In this document: positions 1 to 6,804 of the stretch, piece after piece
How the letters are laid out: each line of letters begins with the position of its first letter
Position numbering within the stretch: position 1 is the stretch's first letter
Virus record (IMG/VR): IMGVR_UViG_3300025536_000189
Coordinates: 1-30,868 of that record
Length of the DNA stretch: 30,868 bases
Direction: 5' to 3' (one strand)
Source: a virus
Position numbers and translations under genes: made by a program
Notes under the pieces: generated by a model
Told to the model about the DNA's origin: nothing
The model's input: the letters and a program-made list of their open reading frames with translations, nothing else
Database searches by the model: none

Positions 1-936
1 GTGAATGACCTCGGAAGTGTCGAGAACATGGCATACCTTCTGAAACACGACACAGTATATAGAGAATGGAAGCATGAGATAAAATCAGTAGGGCAGGAAA
101 TAGATATAGATGGTGTCAAGGTAAAAGTCTTAGCGGAAAAAGAACCAAGCAAGCTTCCTTGGAAAGATTTGGGCGTGGATGTGGTTGTGGAATCTACCGG
201 ACTTTTTGTAACTTATGATAAAGCAAAGGCGCACATAGATGCTGGTGCTAAAAAGGTTGTAATTTCTGCTCCAGCGAAAAAGGGGGAAGATGAGAGTGTG
301 CAAGGTGAGACTATATTGCTTGGGGTCAATGAAGACAAATTTGGCACTTGCGATATAACTTCGAATGCGTCTTGTACTACAAATGCCGCTTCACCACTTA
401 TTGCAATCTTAGATGAAAGCCTTGGCGTAGAGAAAGCACTCTTGAATACTGTGCATGGGTACACTGCGAGTCAAAGTATAGTCGATGGACCAAATAAGAA
501 AGACTTTCGAGAAGGACGCGCGGCGGCGCAAAACATTGTTCCGAGTTCTACTGGTGCAGCTATTGCGGTAACAAAAGCATTTACCAAACTCTCTGGACTT
601 TTTGACGGTATTTCTATGCGTGTGCCAGTGCCAGCTGGATCAATCGTAGATATTACTTTTATTTCCAAAAAGTCGACAACGGCTGAAGAAGTGAATGCTA
701 TTTTAAAGAAAGCCTCGAAAGAAAAAAGATGGGAGGGAATTTTCAGTGTGACAGAAGAAGACCTCGTCTCGAGCGACATTCTCGGCAGCCCGTATGGCTC
801 TATCGCTGACCTCAAGCTCACTCGCGTCGTCGGTGGGAACCTAGTAAAAGTCATGGGCTGGTATGATAACGAAATGGGGTATACACACACGTTGGTGGAA
901 CACGTCATTAAAACCGGAAACACGATCTCGCACTAG
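1..936 (+). CDS. gap: Type I glyceraldehyde-3-phosphate dehydrogenase (5'-truncated by window edge)
   Basis: Glycolytic GAPDH, which oxidises glyceraldehyde-3-phosphate to 1,3-bisphosphoglycerate with NAD in the cytoplasm. The reading frame is open from the first base and begins at the VNDLG stretch that normally lies about 30 residues into the protein, so the N-terminal dinucleotide-binding Gly motif is outside the window and the GTG at position 1 is not the true start. The active-site motif SNASCTTN has its nucleophilic Cys near residue 125 of the visible part. The partner His lies in VHGYTASQ near residue 152. The C-terminal WYDNEMGYTHTLVEH signature is complete. A strong terminator follows 27 bases after the stop. 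This is a host housekeeping gene marking the left flank of the prophage. The substitution pattern recalls Patescibacteria (recollection of the family, not a search). A phage-carried copy is possible but less likely. Confidence 0.97.
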   Translation: MNDLGSVENMAYLLKHDTVYREWKHEIKSVGQEIDIDGVKVKVLAEKEPSKLPWKDLGVDVVVESTGLFVTYDKAKAHIDAGAKKVVISAPAKKGEDESVQGETILLGVNEDKFGTCDITSNASCTTNAASPLIAILDESLGVEKALLNTVHGYTASQSIVDGPNKKDFREGRAAAQNIVPSSTGAAIAVTKAFTKLSGLFDGISMRVPVPAGSIVDITFISKKSTTAEEVNAILKKASKEKRWEGIFSVTEEDLVSSDILGSPYGSIADLKLTRVVGGNLVKVMGWYDNEMGYTHTLVEHVIKTGNTISH

Positions 937-962
937 TTAAAAACCCACACAGAATTTAATAG

Positions 963-995
963 AAAAACCCCCTGTCTAAAAAACAGGGGGTTTTT
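963..995 (+). terminator. Intrinsic terminator after gap
   Basis: A perfect 12-bp stem (963-974 with 984-995) of five A, five C and TG pairs with CA, five G and five T around a 9-nt loop. The 3' arm ends in a T run. The A-rich 5' arm and T-rich 3' arm could also let it work in the reverse direction. It separates the host gene from the phage genes. Confidence 0.93.
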
Positions 996-1005
996 CTATT
1001 GCCCC

Positions 1006-1035
1006 TTGACTCACCTGAAAGGTCGAAATTATCAA
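1006..1035 (+). promoter_or_regulatory. Probable early promoter of the phage block
   Basis: TTGACT (1006-1011, 5 of 6 to the -35 consensus) and TATCAA (1030-1035, 4 of 6 to the -10 consensus) are 18 bases apart, directly after the gap terminator and about 18 bases before the first phage start codon at 1053. The -10 box is weak. Confidence 0.5.
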
Positions 1036-1052
1036 CCAATCAGGCAAAGGTT

Positions 1053-1475
1053 ATGAAATCACAAATAGCGTTCGTAAAAGCCAGACCCAAAGACCTAAAT
1101 GGTTCCGGCGGAAAAGGCACGATGTATATCGACTACGAGGCATTGGTAAAAGCCTTTGGAAAGCCTCATGACCGCACTAAGGAAGGTCCATGGCGATCAG
1201 GTGATGGGAAGGTCCGCGCAGAGTGGGCATTCAAAACCTTCGCTGAAGGAAAACTTCTCACCCTCACGATCTACGACTACAGGCAGCCCAATACGCCAGT
1301 AGAACAGGTTAAACAATGGAGCATCGGCCTAAAAGGAGACATCCAAATAGCCGCATCCTTCCTAGCTTCGAGATTGGGACAACACTGCTTCAGGACACAC
1401 AAAATTGTTCTCGTCGAAAAGCGGCTTTCCCAAGGTAGCACGATCCTAATGAGTGCAGAAAGGATCAACAATTAA
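1053..1475 (+). CDS. Small conserved phage protein of unknown function
   Basis: A 140-residue protein with no known enzyme motif. It has the pattern DYEALVKAFGKP, then DGKVRAEW, then LTIYDYRQP, then WSIGLKG. This resembles a family of small phage and plasmid proteins that I know only as hypothetical proteins of early regions. The frame could open further upstream at 999, but that codon lies within the promoter spacer region. ATG 1053 is preferred because an AAAGG stretch lies just before it and the family-like sequence starts soon after. It is the first gene of the early block. There is no membrane segment or signal peptide, so a cytoplasmic protein is expected. Confidence 0.75.
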   Translation: MKSQIAFVKARPKDLNGSGGKGTMYIDYEALVKAFGKPHDRTKEGPWRSGDGKVRAEWAFKTFAEGKLLTLTIYDYRQPNTPVEQVKQWSIGLKGDIQIAASFLASRLGQHCFRTHKIVLVEKRLSQGSTILMSAERINN

Positions 1476-1489
1476 TCACTAACTCATTG

Positions 1490-1517
1490 TCCCGAAAGGG
1501 ATCGGTCCGACGGGGCC
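1490..1517 (+). promoter_or_regulatory. Tandem hairpins in the leader of the SymE-like gene
   Basis: Two adjacent small hairpins: TCCC-GAAA-GGGA (1490-1501), a 4-bp stem with a GNRA tetraloop, then GGTCC-GACG-GGGCC (1504-1517), a 5-bp stem with one G-T wobble. They end 11 bases before the ATG at 1529. No T run follows, so a terminator is unlikely. A role in translation or RNA stability is possible. Confidence 0.45.
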
Positions 1518-1528
1518 TGACGCTAACA

Positions 1529-1804
1529 ATGGAAAAACTCAAAAGCACCCGGGCGGTTACCTACAGACGATATGGCATACCCGCTGTAATCCTTGAAGGT
1601 AAATGGCTCACAGAAAAGTATCGATTATCCATAGGTGATGTTGTCGATATCACCTTTCATCCGAAAGAGATTCATTTGCAGAAAAACAAGACCCTCAGTC
1701 TTGAACGCAAAAAGAAACTCCAAGCAATAAAGGAAATCAAAAATAAGTTCTATGACAAAACTGAGAATTTTAGCGAGAGAGGCACTGAAGCTAACGAAGG
1801 ATAG
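1529..1804 (+). CDS. SymE-like / AbrB-fold small protein
   Basis: A 91-residue basic protein. Residues about 5-45 contain RRYGIPAVILEGKWL, then LSIGDVVDITFHPKEIHLQ, which fits the SymE family of the AbrB/MazE swapped-hairpin superfamily (typical pattern IP.L.L.G.WL followed by a G...V.V strand). In E. coli SymE is an SOS-linked protein that condenses nucleic acid, while other AbrB-fold proteins are DNA-binding regulators. Which role applies here is not known. The tail (residues 50-91) is rich in Lys and Glu and probably helical. ATG 1529 is chosen over the TTG at 1487 because the intervening codons coincide with leader hairpins and show no family similarity. The 3' end overlaps the next gene by 53 bases. 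Confidence 0.65.
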   Translation: MEKLKSTRAVTYRRYGIPAVILEGKWLTEKYRLSIGDVVDITFHPKEIHLQKNKTLSLERKKKLQAIKEIKNKFYDKTENFSERGTEANEG

Positions 1805-2051
1805 AGCGCCGGCAATAGTCAGCGAAAGAATCCTTCCTTCTGTGCTTGATGAGGTATCCGACTATGTCGGCGAACTCATGGGAAAGCTGACCAATCTTCC
1901 ACCGGAAAACGAGACAGCCATAGCAATGGCCCACGGAATCATTCGGGACAGATTGATCACAGAAATCACCGAGCAACTCAAAGAGAGTATGCACGAAGAC
2001 CTAGATAAAAGACTGAAGAAATTCAGCACATTAACAACTGAGAAAAAATAA
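1752..2051 (+). CDS. Small helical hypothetical protein
   Basis: A 99-residue protein with no recognised domain. It is predicted from composition to be almost wholly alpha-helical, with a charged C-terminal segment (LKESMHEDLDKRLKKF) that could form a short coiled coil. It starts 53 bases inside the SymE-like gene in another frame, which suggests translational coupling. The next ATG (1878) would remove over 40 residues. A wrong start for either gene is possible, although both frames look protein-like. Confidence 0.6.
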   Translation: MTKLRILAREALKLTKDRAPAIVSERILPSVLDEVSDYVGELMGKLTNLPPENETAIAMAHGIIRDRLITEITEQLKESMHEDLDKRLKKFSTLTTEKK

Positions 2052-2060
2052 AAGACCCCC

Positions 2061-2108
2061 CGAAGGGAGCCTCTTACGAACAGATACATTGTATCAAAGA
2101 CCCCTTCG
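2061..2108 (+). promoter_or_regulatory. Nested inverted repeats upstream of the Sak4-like gene
   Basis: The outer arms CGAAGGG (2061-2067) and CCCTTCG (2102-2108) are perfect complements. Inside lie TCTT (2072-2075) with AAGA (2097-2100) and the near-perfect palindrome GATACA-T-TGTATC (2083-2095). The palindrome could be a DNA operator, or the whole block could fold as an mRNA leader ending 21 bases before the ATG at 2130. The sequence does not decide between these. Confidence 0.5.
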
Positions 2109-2129
2109 TCGAGTCAAGCAAAAAATATT

Positions 2130-3302
2130 ATGCAAACACAAGAACGAAGTGTGTCCCCGACGTCTGAAGATACATTCTTCACGGCCATTGGGAATACAAA
2201 ACCCTACTTCAAAGCGGCATTTGAAGGAGAGCCGGGAACCGGCAAAAGTTGGACTGCCGCATTAGTAGCGATTGGTCTTCATAAGAAGATCAACAGTAAG
2301 AAGCCGATTGTGCTTATTGATACCGAGAAAGCATCAAAGTTCTTGGTCCCGCTTTTCAAAGAGCATGGGATCGAAGCGATGGTGCGCGAGACTCACTCGC
2401 TGGCCGACTTGGTAAAAGCAATGAAGCTCTGTTCAGACGGATACTCCGACATTATGGTGATCGACAGTATCACTCACATCTGGATGGACTTCCAAGAGGC
2501 GTACAAGCGAAAGCTAAACCGACAAGTGTTCCAGATTCAAGATTGGATGTCGATCAAGAGCGAGTGGAATAAATACTTCTCAATTCCACTTGTACAATCG
2601 CCCCTCCATATTCTTGCAACCGGCCGTGTGTCGGATCGCATGGAACAGGAAGTCGATGAGGATGGCCGAAAGGAGTTCACCAAGACCGGAGTGAAGATGC
2701 AAGCGGAAAAGAACGCAGCATACGAATTCGATGTCTTGGTCCTCATGGAACGCCACGAACTCATCCAACGCAAGAAGCGTGAAGTCTGGCGACAGTCGGT
2801 GGTCCTTAAAGGCCGAGGCAATCTCCTCGACGGTGCGGTGTTTAAAAACCCTACCTACGACGACTTTGCTCCTGCAATTGAAGCGATCATCAAAGACCCC
2901 GTCGCGGCCCGATTCAGCTATGCCGAGCAAGATGCCGGAGAGCTGATCAAGACCGAACAGGATAAGCGCCAATGGATCAATGCCAAGAAGCGATGGCTAG
3001 AAGAAATCGAGGGATACCTCGTATCGATCTGGCCAAGCACGAGTGCTGCGGAAAAGAAAAACAAAACCGACGCGCTCGAGCATGCCTTCAATACTCGAAG
3101 TTGGTCCGCCATCGAAATGATGTCACCGGAACTCCTCGAGGATGGCTACGCCCGGGTCCGAGAATTTGCTCAGGCAAAGATTGCTGAAGCAAAAGGCGAA
3201 CTTCCACCGGAACCAACTCCGGCCGAGAAGTTTGATAAAGACCTGCGAGATTCAAAAGAAGACGTACCTAAAAAAGACAAGGCTAAGAAAAGTGGCAAAT
3301 AA
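2130..3302 (+). CDS. Phage RecA-fold ATPase, Sak4-like recombination protein (AAA_24)
   Basis: A 390-residue P-loop ATPase. Walker A is GEPGTGKS (residues 33-40). Walker B is IMVIDSI (about 110-116). A sensor-like segment, HILATGRVSDR, follows. The Walker A/B spacing, the TEKASKF segment between them and the phage context fit the AAA_24/Sak4 group, RecA-like proteins that stimulate single-strand annealing and phage homologous recombination. The last 40 residues are Lys/Glu/Asp-rich and probably disordered. Neighbours are a replication initiator and RusA, which together make a replication-recombination module. No separate SSB gene is seen. The start at 2130 follows an A-rich leader without a Shine-Dalgarno site. 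Confidence 0.85.
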   Translation: MQTQERSVSPTSEDTFFTAIGNTKPYFKAAFEGEPGTGKSWTAALVAIGLHKKINSKKPIVLIDTEKASKFLVPLFKEHGIEAMVRETHSLADLVKAMKLCSDGYSDIMVIDSITHIWMDFQEAYKRKLNRQVFQIQDWMSIKSEWNKYFSIPLVQSPLHILATGRVSDRMEQEVDEDGRKEFTKTGVKMQAEKNAAYEFDVLVLMERHELIQRKKREVWRQSVVLKGRGNLLDGAVFKNPTYDDFAPAIEAIIKDPVAARFSYAEQDAGELIKTEQDKRQWINAKKRWLEEIEGYLVSIWPSTSAAEKKNKTDALEHAFNTRSWSAIEMMSPELLEDGYARVREFAQAKIAEAKGELPPEPTPAEKFDKDLRDSKEDVPKKDKAKKSGK

Positions 3303-3308
3303 GTAAAT

Positions 3309-3395
3309 TGGCCACTGACTCAGCCCTTGTCGTAGTGGCGTGAGGGCTGAGATCGGTGGCTAAGTACCGATAAGGCCATAAAGGTCGAACCTAAA
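3309..3395 (+). ncRNA. Candidate structured RNA: H-type pseudoknot plus hairpin
   Basis: No ORF lies in 3303-3427. S2 is a perfect 9-bp stem CTCAGCCCT (3319-3327) with AGGGCTGAG (3343-3351). Its 15-nt loop contains GTGGC (3335-3339), which can pair with GCCAC (3311-3315) just 5' of S2 and so form an H-type pseudoknot. A second GTGGC (3356-3360) competes for the same GCCAC. A third perfect stem follows at once, ATCGGT (3352-3357) with ACCGAT (3366-3371), and overlaps that second GTGGC. AGGT-CGA-ACCT (3382-3392) is a further short inverted repeat. The mutually exclusive pairings resemble a switch or attenuator in the leader of the replication gene. It matches no riboswitch or ribozyme consensus I can recall. 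Confidence 0.5.
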
Positions 3396-3402
3396 AACAA
3401 TC

Positions 3403-3439
3403 AGAGAGAAACATCGATTAAACATCGATGCTTCTCTCT
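3403..3439 (+). promoter_or_regulatory. 15-bp hairpin just upstream of the replication initiator start
   Basis: AGAGAGAA (3403-3410) pairs with TTCTCTCT (3432-3439), and CATCGAT (3412-3418) pairs with ATCGATG (3424-3430), separated by one A-C mismatch around a 5-nt loop. It ends 12 bases before ATG 3452 and has no T run, so it looks like an operator or translational control element rather than a terminator. The centre is also a direct repeat (AAACATCGATT followed by AAACATCGATG). Confidence 0.6.
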
Positions 3440-3451
3440 TCCAACAAAACC

Positions 3452-3994
3452 ATGGACGAACACAAAAGTAGCTTAATACCAAATAGTACACAAATTCCAA
3501 ATCTTATTTTGGATTTAGTTATTCCGCGTATATCCGAAATCGAAGGACGATGTCTGCTCTACATTTGCCGTCGCACATTCGGATTCCATAAAGACACTGA
3601 CCGCATTAGTTTCTCTCAATTCACCGAGGGCATAAAAGACCGGCGAGGCGTGGTCTTGGATTACGGTGCCGGGATTGCACGATCCTCGGTCGCCAAAGGC
3701 CTCAAGCATCTTGTCCAAGCCGAAGCCATCAGGATCAGGAAAACCACTAAGGGAAACTACTACCAAATAAACCTGCATATGGATGTGGAAAAAGTAGTCC
3801 GTCTGACGAACCAGTTCGCCGGACGGATCGAAAGTGGTCCGTGGCGCGTACCGAAATCGGTTCGTCGGACGAACACACAAAACCTAGGAAACAAAGAGAA
3901 ACAAAGTATTACGCACCCTGTGCATAACTTCGGGGAAATGACCCGGGAACTTGCAAGAAAAATGAGCATTAATAACAGAAAAAATAACCACTAA
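3452..3994 (+). CDS. Replication initiator, phage O-protein N-terminal domain type
   Basis: A 180-residue protein. Residues about 8-100 match the winged-helix pattern of the phage replication protein O N-terminal domain: STQIPNLILDLVIPRIS, then the helix of EGRCLLYICRRTFGFHKD, then IARSSVAKGLKHLVQ as the likely recognition region. Such proteins bind the phage origin and recruit helicase. The C-terminal 70 residues are basic and disordered-looking and may carry the helicase-loading part, but no lambda P or helicase gene follows. ATG 3452 is preferred over in-frame ATG 3428 because the latter lies inside a hairpin and adds only eight non-conserved residues. RusA follows after 6 bases. Confidence 0.8.
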   Translation: MDEHKSSLIPNSTQIPNLILDLVIPRISEIEGRCLLYICRRTFGFHKDTDRISFSQFTEGIKDRRGVVLDYGAGIARSSVAKGLKHLVQAEAIRIRKTTKGNYYQINLHMDVEKVVRLTNQFAGRIESGPWRVPKSVRRTNTQNLGNKEKQSITHPVHNFGEMTRELARKMSINNRKNNH

Positions 3995-4000
3995 AAAGAA

Positions 4001-4414
4001 ATGAAAAAAATCACTTTCATGATCAAAGGAAATCAGGAAGACATACATGGCAATCCTATCCCGTATGTACGAGTCGTCAAACGCGCACTCTGGCTTCCTG
4101 AAGCTAAGCGTTACAACGCATGGAAAAGTTTCGTTCGCCGATCATTCTATGGCGACTATCCGGAATACCTGATGCGTGCGGCCAACACACTTCTCACAGA
4201 GCTTCAACCGTTCACTACAAACTCCGGAGAAAAAGCACGAATGGATGTTCGCATTTACTGGCGCAACGGCCTGCACGGCGACCCCGACAATATCTTCAAG
4301 GGTATTGCTGATGCGCTCTTCAAGAACGACAAGTTTCTTGATGGTAGTTTTGAAACCCATTATTCACCGGAAGGGAAAGGCCGAGTCGAAATAGACATAA
4401 CACTGAATATTTAA
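4001..4414 (+). CDS. rusA: RusA-family Holliday junction resolvase
   Basis: A 137-residue endodeoxyribonuclease that would resolve Holliday junctions and branched DNA during phage recombination or before packaging. The diagnostic motif HGDPDNIFKGIADALFKND is present, with the acidic metal ligands D94 and D96, K100 and a further acidic residue near 110-113 corresponding to the RusA active site. Length fits the family (about 120-140 residues). RusA is typically a prophage gene beside replication functions, as here. The start lies 6 bases after the previous stop, and the upstream AAAAGAA is at best a weak ribosome-binding site. Confidence 0.9.
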   Translation: MKKITFMIKGNQEDIHGNPIPYVRVVKRALWLPEAKRYNAWKSFVRRSFYGDYPEYLMRAANTLLTELQPFTTNSGEKARMDVRIYWRNGLHGDPDNIFKGIADALFKNDKFLDGSFETHYSPEGKGRVEIDITLNI

Positions 4415-4416
4415 AT

Positions 4417-4803
4417 ATGAACACTCAAATCTATAAAGAAAAGTTTGCTGAAGAAATGCATGAGCAAATCTGGCGCAAGTGCATGAATCTTGAATACGAT
4501 AAAACAAAAATCCCGTCGGTCCAAAAACTCCAGACTGACAAGTTCAAGGAACTCAACGAGATGAAGGCTGAGCTTGCCGGCATCGATCCAAAGGATACGA
4601 CAAAGGTAACGCGTACCAAGCGCAAAGAATTAGAAGGGAAGATCGAAAAGGCTGAGGAATTTATCGTGAGCTGCGATGAGACGATCAGCCTGATAAACGA
4701 AAGCACAAGAAAAGATAAAGAAAAAATAAAGAATCTGAAAGAGCGGGTCGACTTTGCCAACAACTTCGTCTATGACGAATCCAACTATGCAAACGACAAT
4801 TAA
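4417..4803 (+). CDS. Coiled-coil hypothetical phage protein
   Basis: A 128-residue protein with no recognised family. Residues about 35-115 are dominated by Lys/Glu heptad-like sequence (ELNEMKAELAG, KELEGKIEKAEEF, KEKIKNLKERVDF), so a long coiled coil is expected. A single short CD.. segment gives no metal-binding pattern. It starts 2 bases after rusA and its end overlaps the preferred start of the ParB-methyltransferase by 17 bases, so it belongs to the same operon. A structural or accessory role for the replication genes is a guess. Confidence 0.75.
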   Translation: MNTQIYKEKFAEEMHEQIWRKCMNLEYDKTKIPSVQKLQTDKFKELNEMKAELAGIDPKDTTKVTRTKRKELEGKIEKAEEFIVSCDETISLINESTRKDKEKIKNLKERVDFANNFVYDESNYANDN

Positions 4804-6052
4804 AATCTGTGACTTGAAGCGTGCCGACTACAATCCTCGGATCATGCCTGACTCTGAAATGGCCGCCTTGAAAACAAGCATCAAGACCTTCGGCTTTGTA
4901 GAGCCTATCGTTGTAAACAGCAATCCTGATCGCTATGGCGTGCTTGTGGGTGGACATCAACGCCTGAGCGCCTTAGAAGCGATACTGGCAAGTGGTACGG
5001 TCCCGGGCGGCATTACTGAATCAGACGAGACTGGTGTCTATTTGGTCCCGGCATCTTTCGTTGATTTATCAATGGATGATGAAAAACTTCTAAACTTGGC
5101 ATTAAATAAAATTAAAGGAAAGTGGGATGAAGAAAAACTTGCTGAGATCATAATCGCTCTCAAAGAAGACCCGCATATCCCGGCGTCCGGATTTAGAGAT
5201 GACGAAATAAGTCGCATCCTTGATCAAACTTTAGAAGACGAAGAAAGCGAAGAAGAACCAATCGATGAAACAAAAGAGGCACGGTCAAAGGTTGGCGAGA
5301 TATATGAACTTGGTCCGCACCGTTTAATTTGTGGTGACTCAACAGACCCGGAAGTGTATCGAGCGCTTCTCGGAAAAGAAAAAGCAGACATGATATTCAC
5401 TGATCCGCCATACAACGTGAACTATCACTCGCGCGGAGAAAAGCTCAAGGGCGAAGAACTGGAGAAAATCAAAAATGACAATATGACAGCCGAAGAATTC
5501 AAAGTATTTATTGACGGTGCATTCTACGCAATGTTTATGCACGCTCAAGAAGGTGCTTCGTTTTATATCTGTTCCGGGTGGTCCTCGTATCCGCAATTTT
5601 TACAGAGCATGCTCTCGAACGGCTTCAGACACTCCGGCGTGATCATCTGGGTAAAGAACGTGCCGAGCATGGGATGGAATGATTACCGTTACAAGCACGA
5701 ATGGATCGCTAAGGCCAAGAAGCCCGATCCTAAGACGGCAGAGAGCATCATTTACGGATGGAAGACCGGCACTCATACCTTCTTCGGCGATAACGAATAC
5801 GACGTATGGGAAATGCCACGCAAGGCCACAGCTCGATACCTACATCCAACGGAGAAGCCTGACTGGCTCGCAATGCGTGCGCTCCGCAACTCAACCAAAA
5901 GAAACGACATTGTCCTTGATCCATTCGGTGGGTCCGGCAGCACTATGATGGCTGCGGAAAAGACCGGGCGCCGGGCGTACATGATCGAGCTTGATCCTAA
6001 ATTTTGCGATGTTATTCGTGATCGTTGGGATAGAGCAAATCAAATAAAATAA
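4787..6052 (+). CDS. ParB/Srx-fold domain fused to DNA adenine/cytosine-N4 methyltransferase
   Basis: A 421-residue two-domain protein. Residues about 1-110 are a ParB-like N-terminal nuclease/CTPase fold: ADYNPRIM, FGFVEPIVVN, VLVGGHQRLSAL. Residues about 170-421 are an N4/N6 methyltransferase with ICGDSTD, motif IV DPPYN (from D206) and later motif I DPFGGSGS (from D378), the beta-class order. It would methylate phage DNA with S-adenosylmethionine, probably to resist host restriction. ParB-methyltransferase fusions just upstream of terminase genes are a known phage arrangement. In-frame ATGs also exist at 4754 and 4772. 4787 is preferred because the conserved domain starts at once. No cognate nuclease is adjacent, so this is an orphan enzyme. 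Confidence 0.88.
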   Translation: MQTTIKICDLKRADYNPRIMPDSEMAALKTSIKTFGFVEPIVVNSNPDRYGVLVGGHQRLSALEAILASGTVPGGITESDETGVYLVPASFVDLSMDDEKLLNLALNKIKGKWDEEKLAEIIIALKEDPHIPASGFRDDEISRILDQTLEDEESEEEPIDETKEARSKVGEIYELGPHRLICGDSTDPEVYRALLGKEKADMIFTDPPYNVNYHSRGEKLKGEELEKIKNDNMTAEEFKVFIDGAFYAMFMHAQEGASFYICSGWSSYPQFLQSMLSNGFRHSGVIIWVKNVPSMGWNDYRYKHEWIAKAKKPDPKTAESIIYGWKTGTHTFFGDNEYDVWEMPRKATARYLHPTEKPDWLAMRALRNSTKRNDIVLDPFGGSGSTMMAAEKTGRRAYMIELDPKFCDVIRDRWDRANQIK

Positions 6053-6054
6053 AG

Positions 6055-6096
6055 GATTTTTCAAAAATAACGACGAATCACGACGAATGAAAAATC
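6055..6096 (+). promoter_or_regulatory. Inverted repeat covering a start codon, with tandem repeat in the loop
   Basis: GATTTTTCA (6055-6063) and TGAAAAATC (6088-6096) are perfect complements. The ATG at 6087 enters the 3' arm, so the stem would hide the start codon. The 24-nt loop holds two tandem copies of a 10-base unit (ACGACGAATC, then ACGACGAATG, the second running into the arm). Translational control is plausible. The arms are A/T-rich, so chance is not excluded. Confidence 0.4.
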
Positions 6097-6251
6097 ACCC
6101 TTACAAAAAGATATGTCACCTCCAACACCTCATCAAGCAATACCGAGCCGAAAAGAACTGGCTCAAAGTAGATCAGCTCAAGCATACGGTCCGGCTTGCC
6201 ATCAAAGAAGCCAAACACATCAATGAAAAAACCACGGGTCCAAGAAGATAA
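6087..6251 (+). CDS. Small basic helical protein, 54 residues
   Basis: Short ORF of 54 codons from ATG 6087 to TAA 6249-6251. The translation begins MKNHPYKKICHLQHL and continues as a basic, amphipathic helix rich in Lys, His and Ala. It fills what would otherwise be a 140-base gap between the methyltransferase and the packaging genes and overlaps the next gene by 29 bases, in keeping with the tight packing of this region. Function is unknown. Small basic proteins just before terminase genes can be regulators or packaging accessories, but nothing here proves it. Confidence 0.55.
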   Translation: MKNHPYKKICHLQHLIKQYRAEKNWLKVDQLKHTVRLAIKEAKHINEKTTGPRR

Positions 6252-6804
6252 GATCAAGCGAACAATCAGGGATGCAATAGTCATCGACCCGCTAATTTCA
6301 ATTGCCAAATTGCAGGATGCTCTCTTTGACAAAGGATATCGCACCGCCGCGAACGCTCCTCTTCATTGGCACTATGTGGCAAAGCTGCGTGACAAGATGC
6401 ACCGCCAAGCGATCGAGAATGTGGACCACAAAAAAGTAAATGAGCGTGTGTCAGAAATGAAGGAAAGATATCGCCTTGTATTCGAGCGACTTATACGCAT
6501 CGCTTTTTATAGCGATGACTTAAAGAAAGAAGGAGTACAACCGCCAAGCTACCGGGACCAGATCAGCGCACTCCGAGAGATCAGTCGTCTCGACGTTGCG
6601 ATATTCAACGCTGAACTTGATGCCGGAATCTTCGAGCGACACATTGGTACGCTTGAAATAGAAAAGCGCAGCAGACCACTGCCGCCAGAATTAAAAATGC
6701 AGATGCTCAAAGCATTCGCAAATTGGGGAATCATTCCAAAAGAAATACTACATGCAGAGCCAACCATCACAATCAAACCCGAACGAGCAAGAGTGGTGGA
6801 GTAA
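6223..6804 (+). CDS. Probable terminase small subunit
   Basis: A 193-residue protein directly upstream of the large terminase gene, which is the usual place of TerS, the subunit that recognises phage DNA and hands it to TerL. The N-terminal 45 residues (DAIVIDPLISIAKLQDALFDKGY) could form a helix-turn-helix. The middle (about 55-130) is helical and may oligomerise. The C-terminus, ITIKPERARVVE, could be the TerL-contacting tail. No clear TerS signature is visible, so the call rests mainly on position and architecture. An in-frame ATG at 6196 would lengthen it by nine residues. 6223 gives the smaller overlap with the preceding gene. Confidence 0.6.
   Translation: MKKPRVQEDKIKRTIRDAIVIDPLISIAKLQDALFDKGYRTAANAPLHWHYVAKLRDKMHRQAIENVDHKKVNERVSEMKERYRLVFERLIRIAFYSDDLKKEGVQPPSYRDQISALREISRLDVAIFNAELDAGIFERHIGTLEIEKRSRPLPPELKMQMLKAFANWGIIPKEILHAEPTITIKPERARVVE

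Noticed and set aside
1-936. gap as a phage-borne metabolic gene
   Set aside because: It is a complete-looking housekeeping gene with its own strong terminator at the edge of the phage block, and no phage gene is seen to its left. A host flank is the simpler reading.
995-1053. attL, with attR at 24022-24083
   Set aside because: I compared the two stretches by eye and found no shared core of useful length. The real junctions may lie elsewhere.
3377-3395. tRNA-like T-arm (GGTCGAACC) suggesting a tRNA in the 3303-3427 gap
   Set aside because: The stem and loop sizes are wrong, and no acceptor stem, anticodon arm or CCA can be paired around it.
3309-3395. Hammerhead, HDV-like or pistol ribozyme in the structured gap
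   Set aside because: A CTGAGAT stretch is near the hammerhead core, but CTGANGA, the GAAA partner and the cleavage triplet are not arranged correctly. The HDV and pistol layouts also do not fit.
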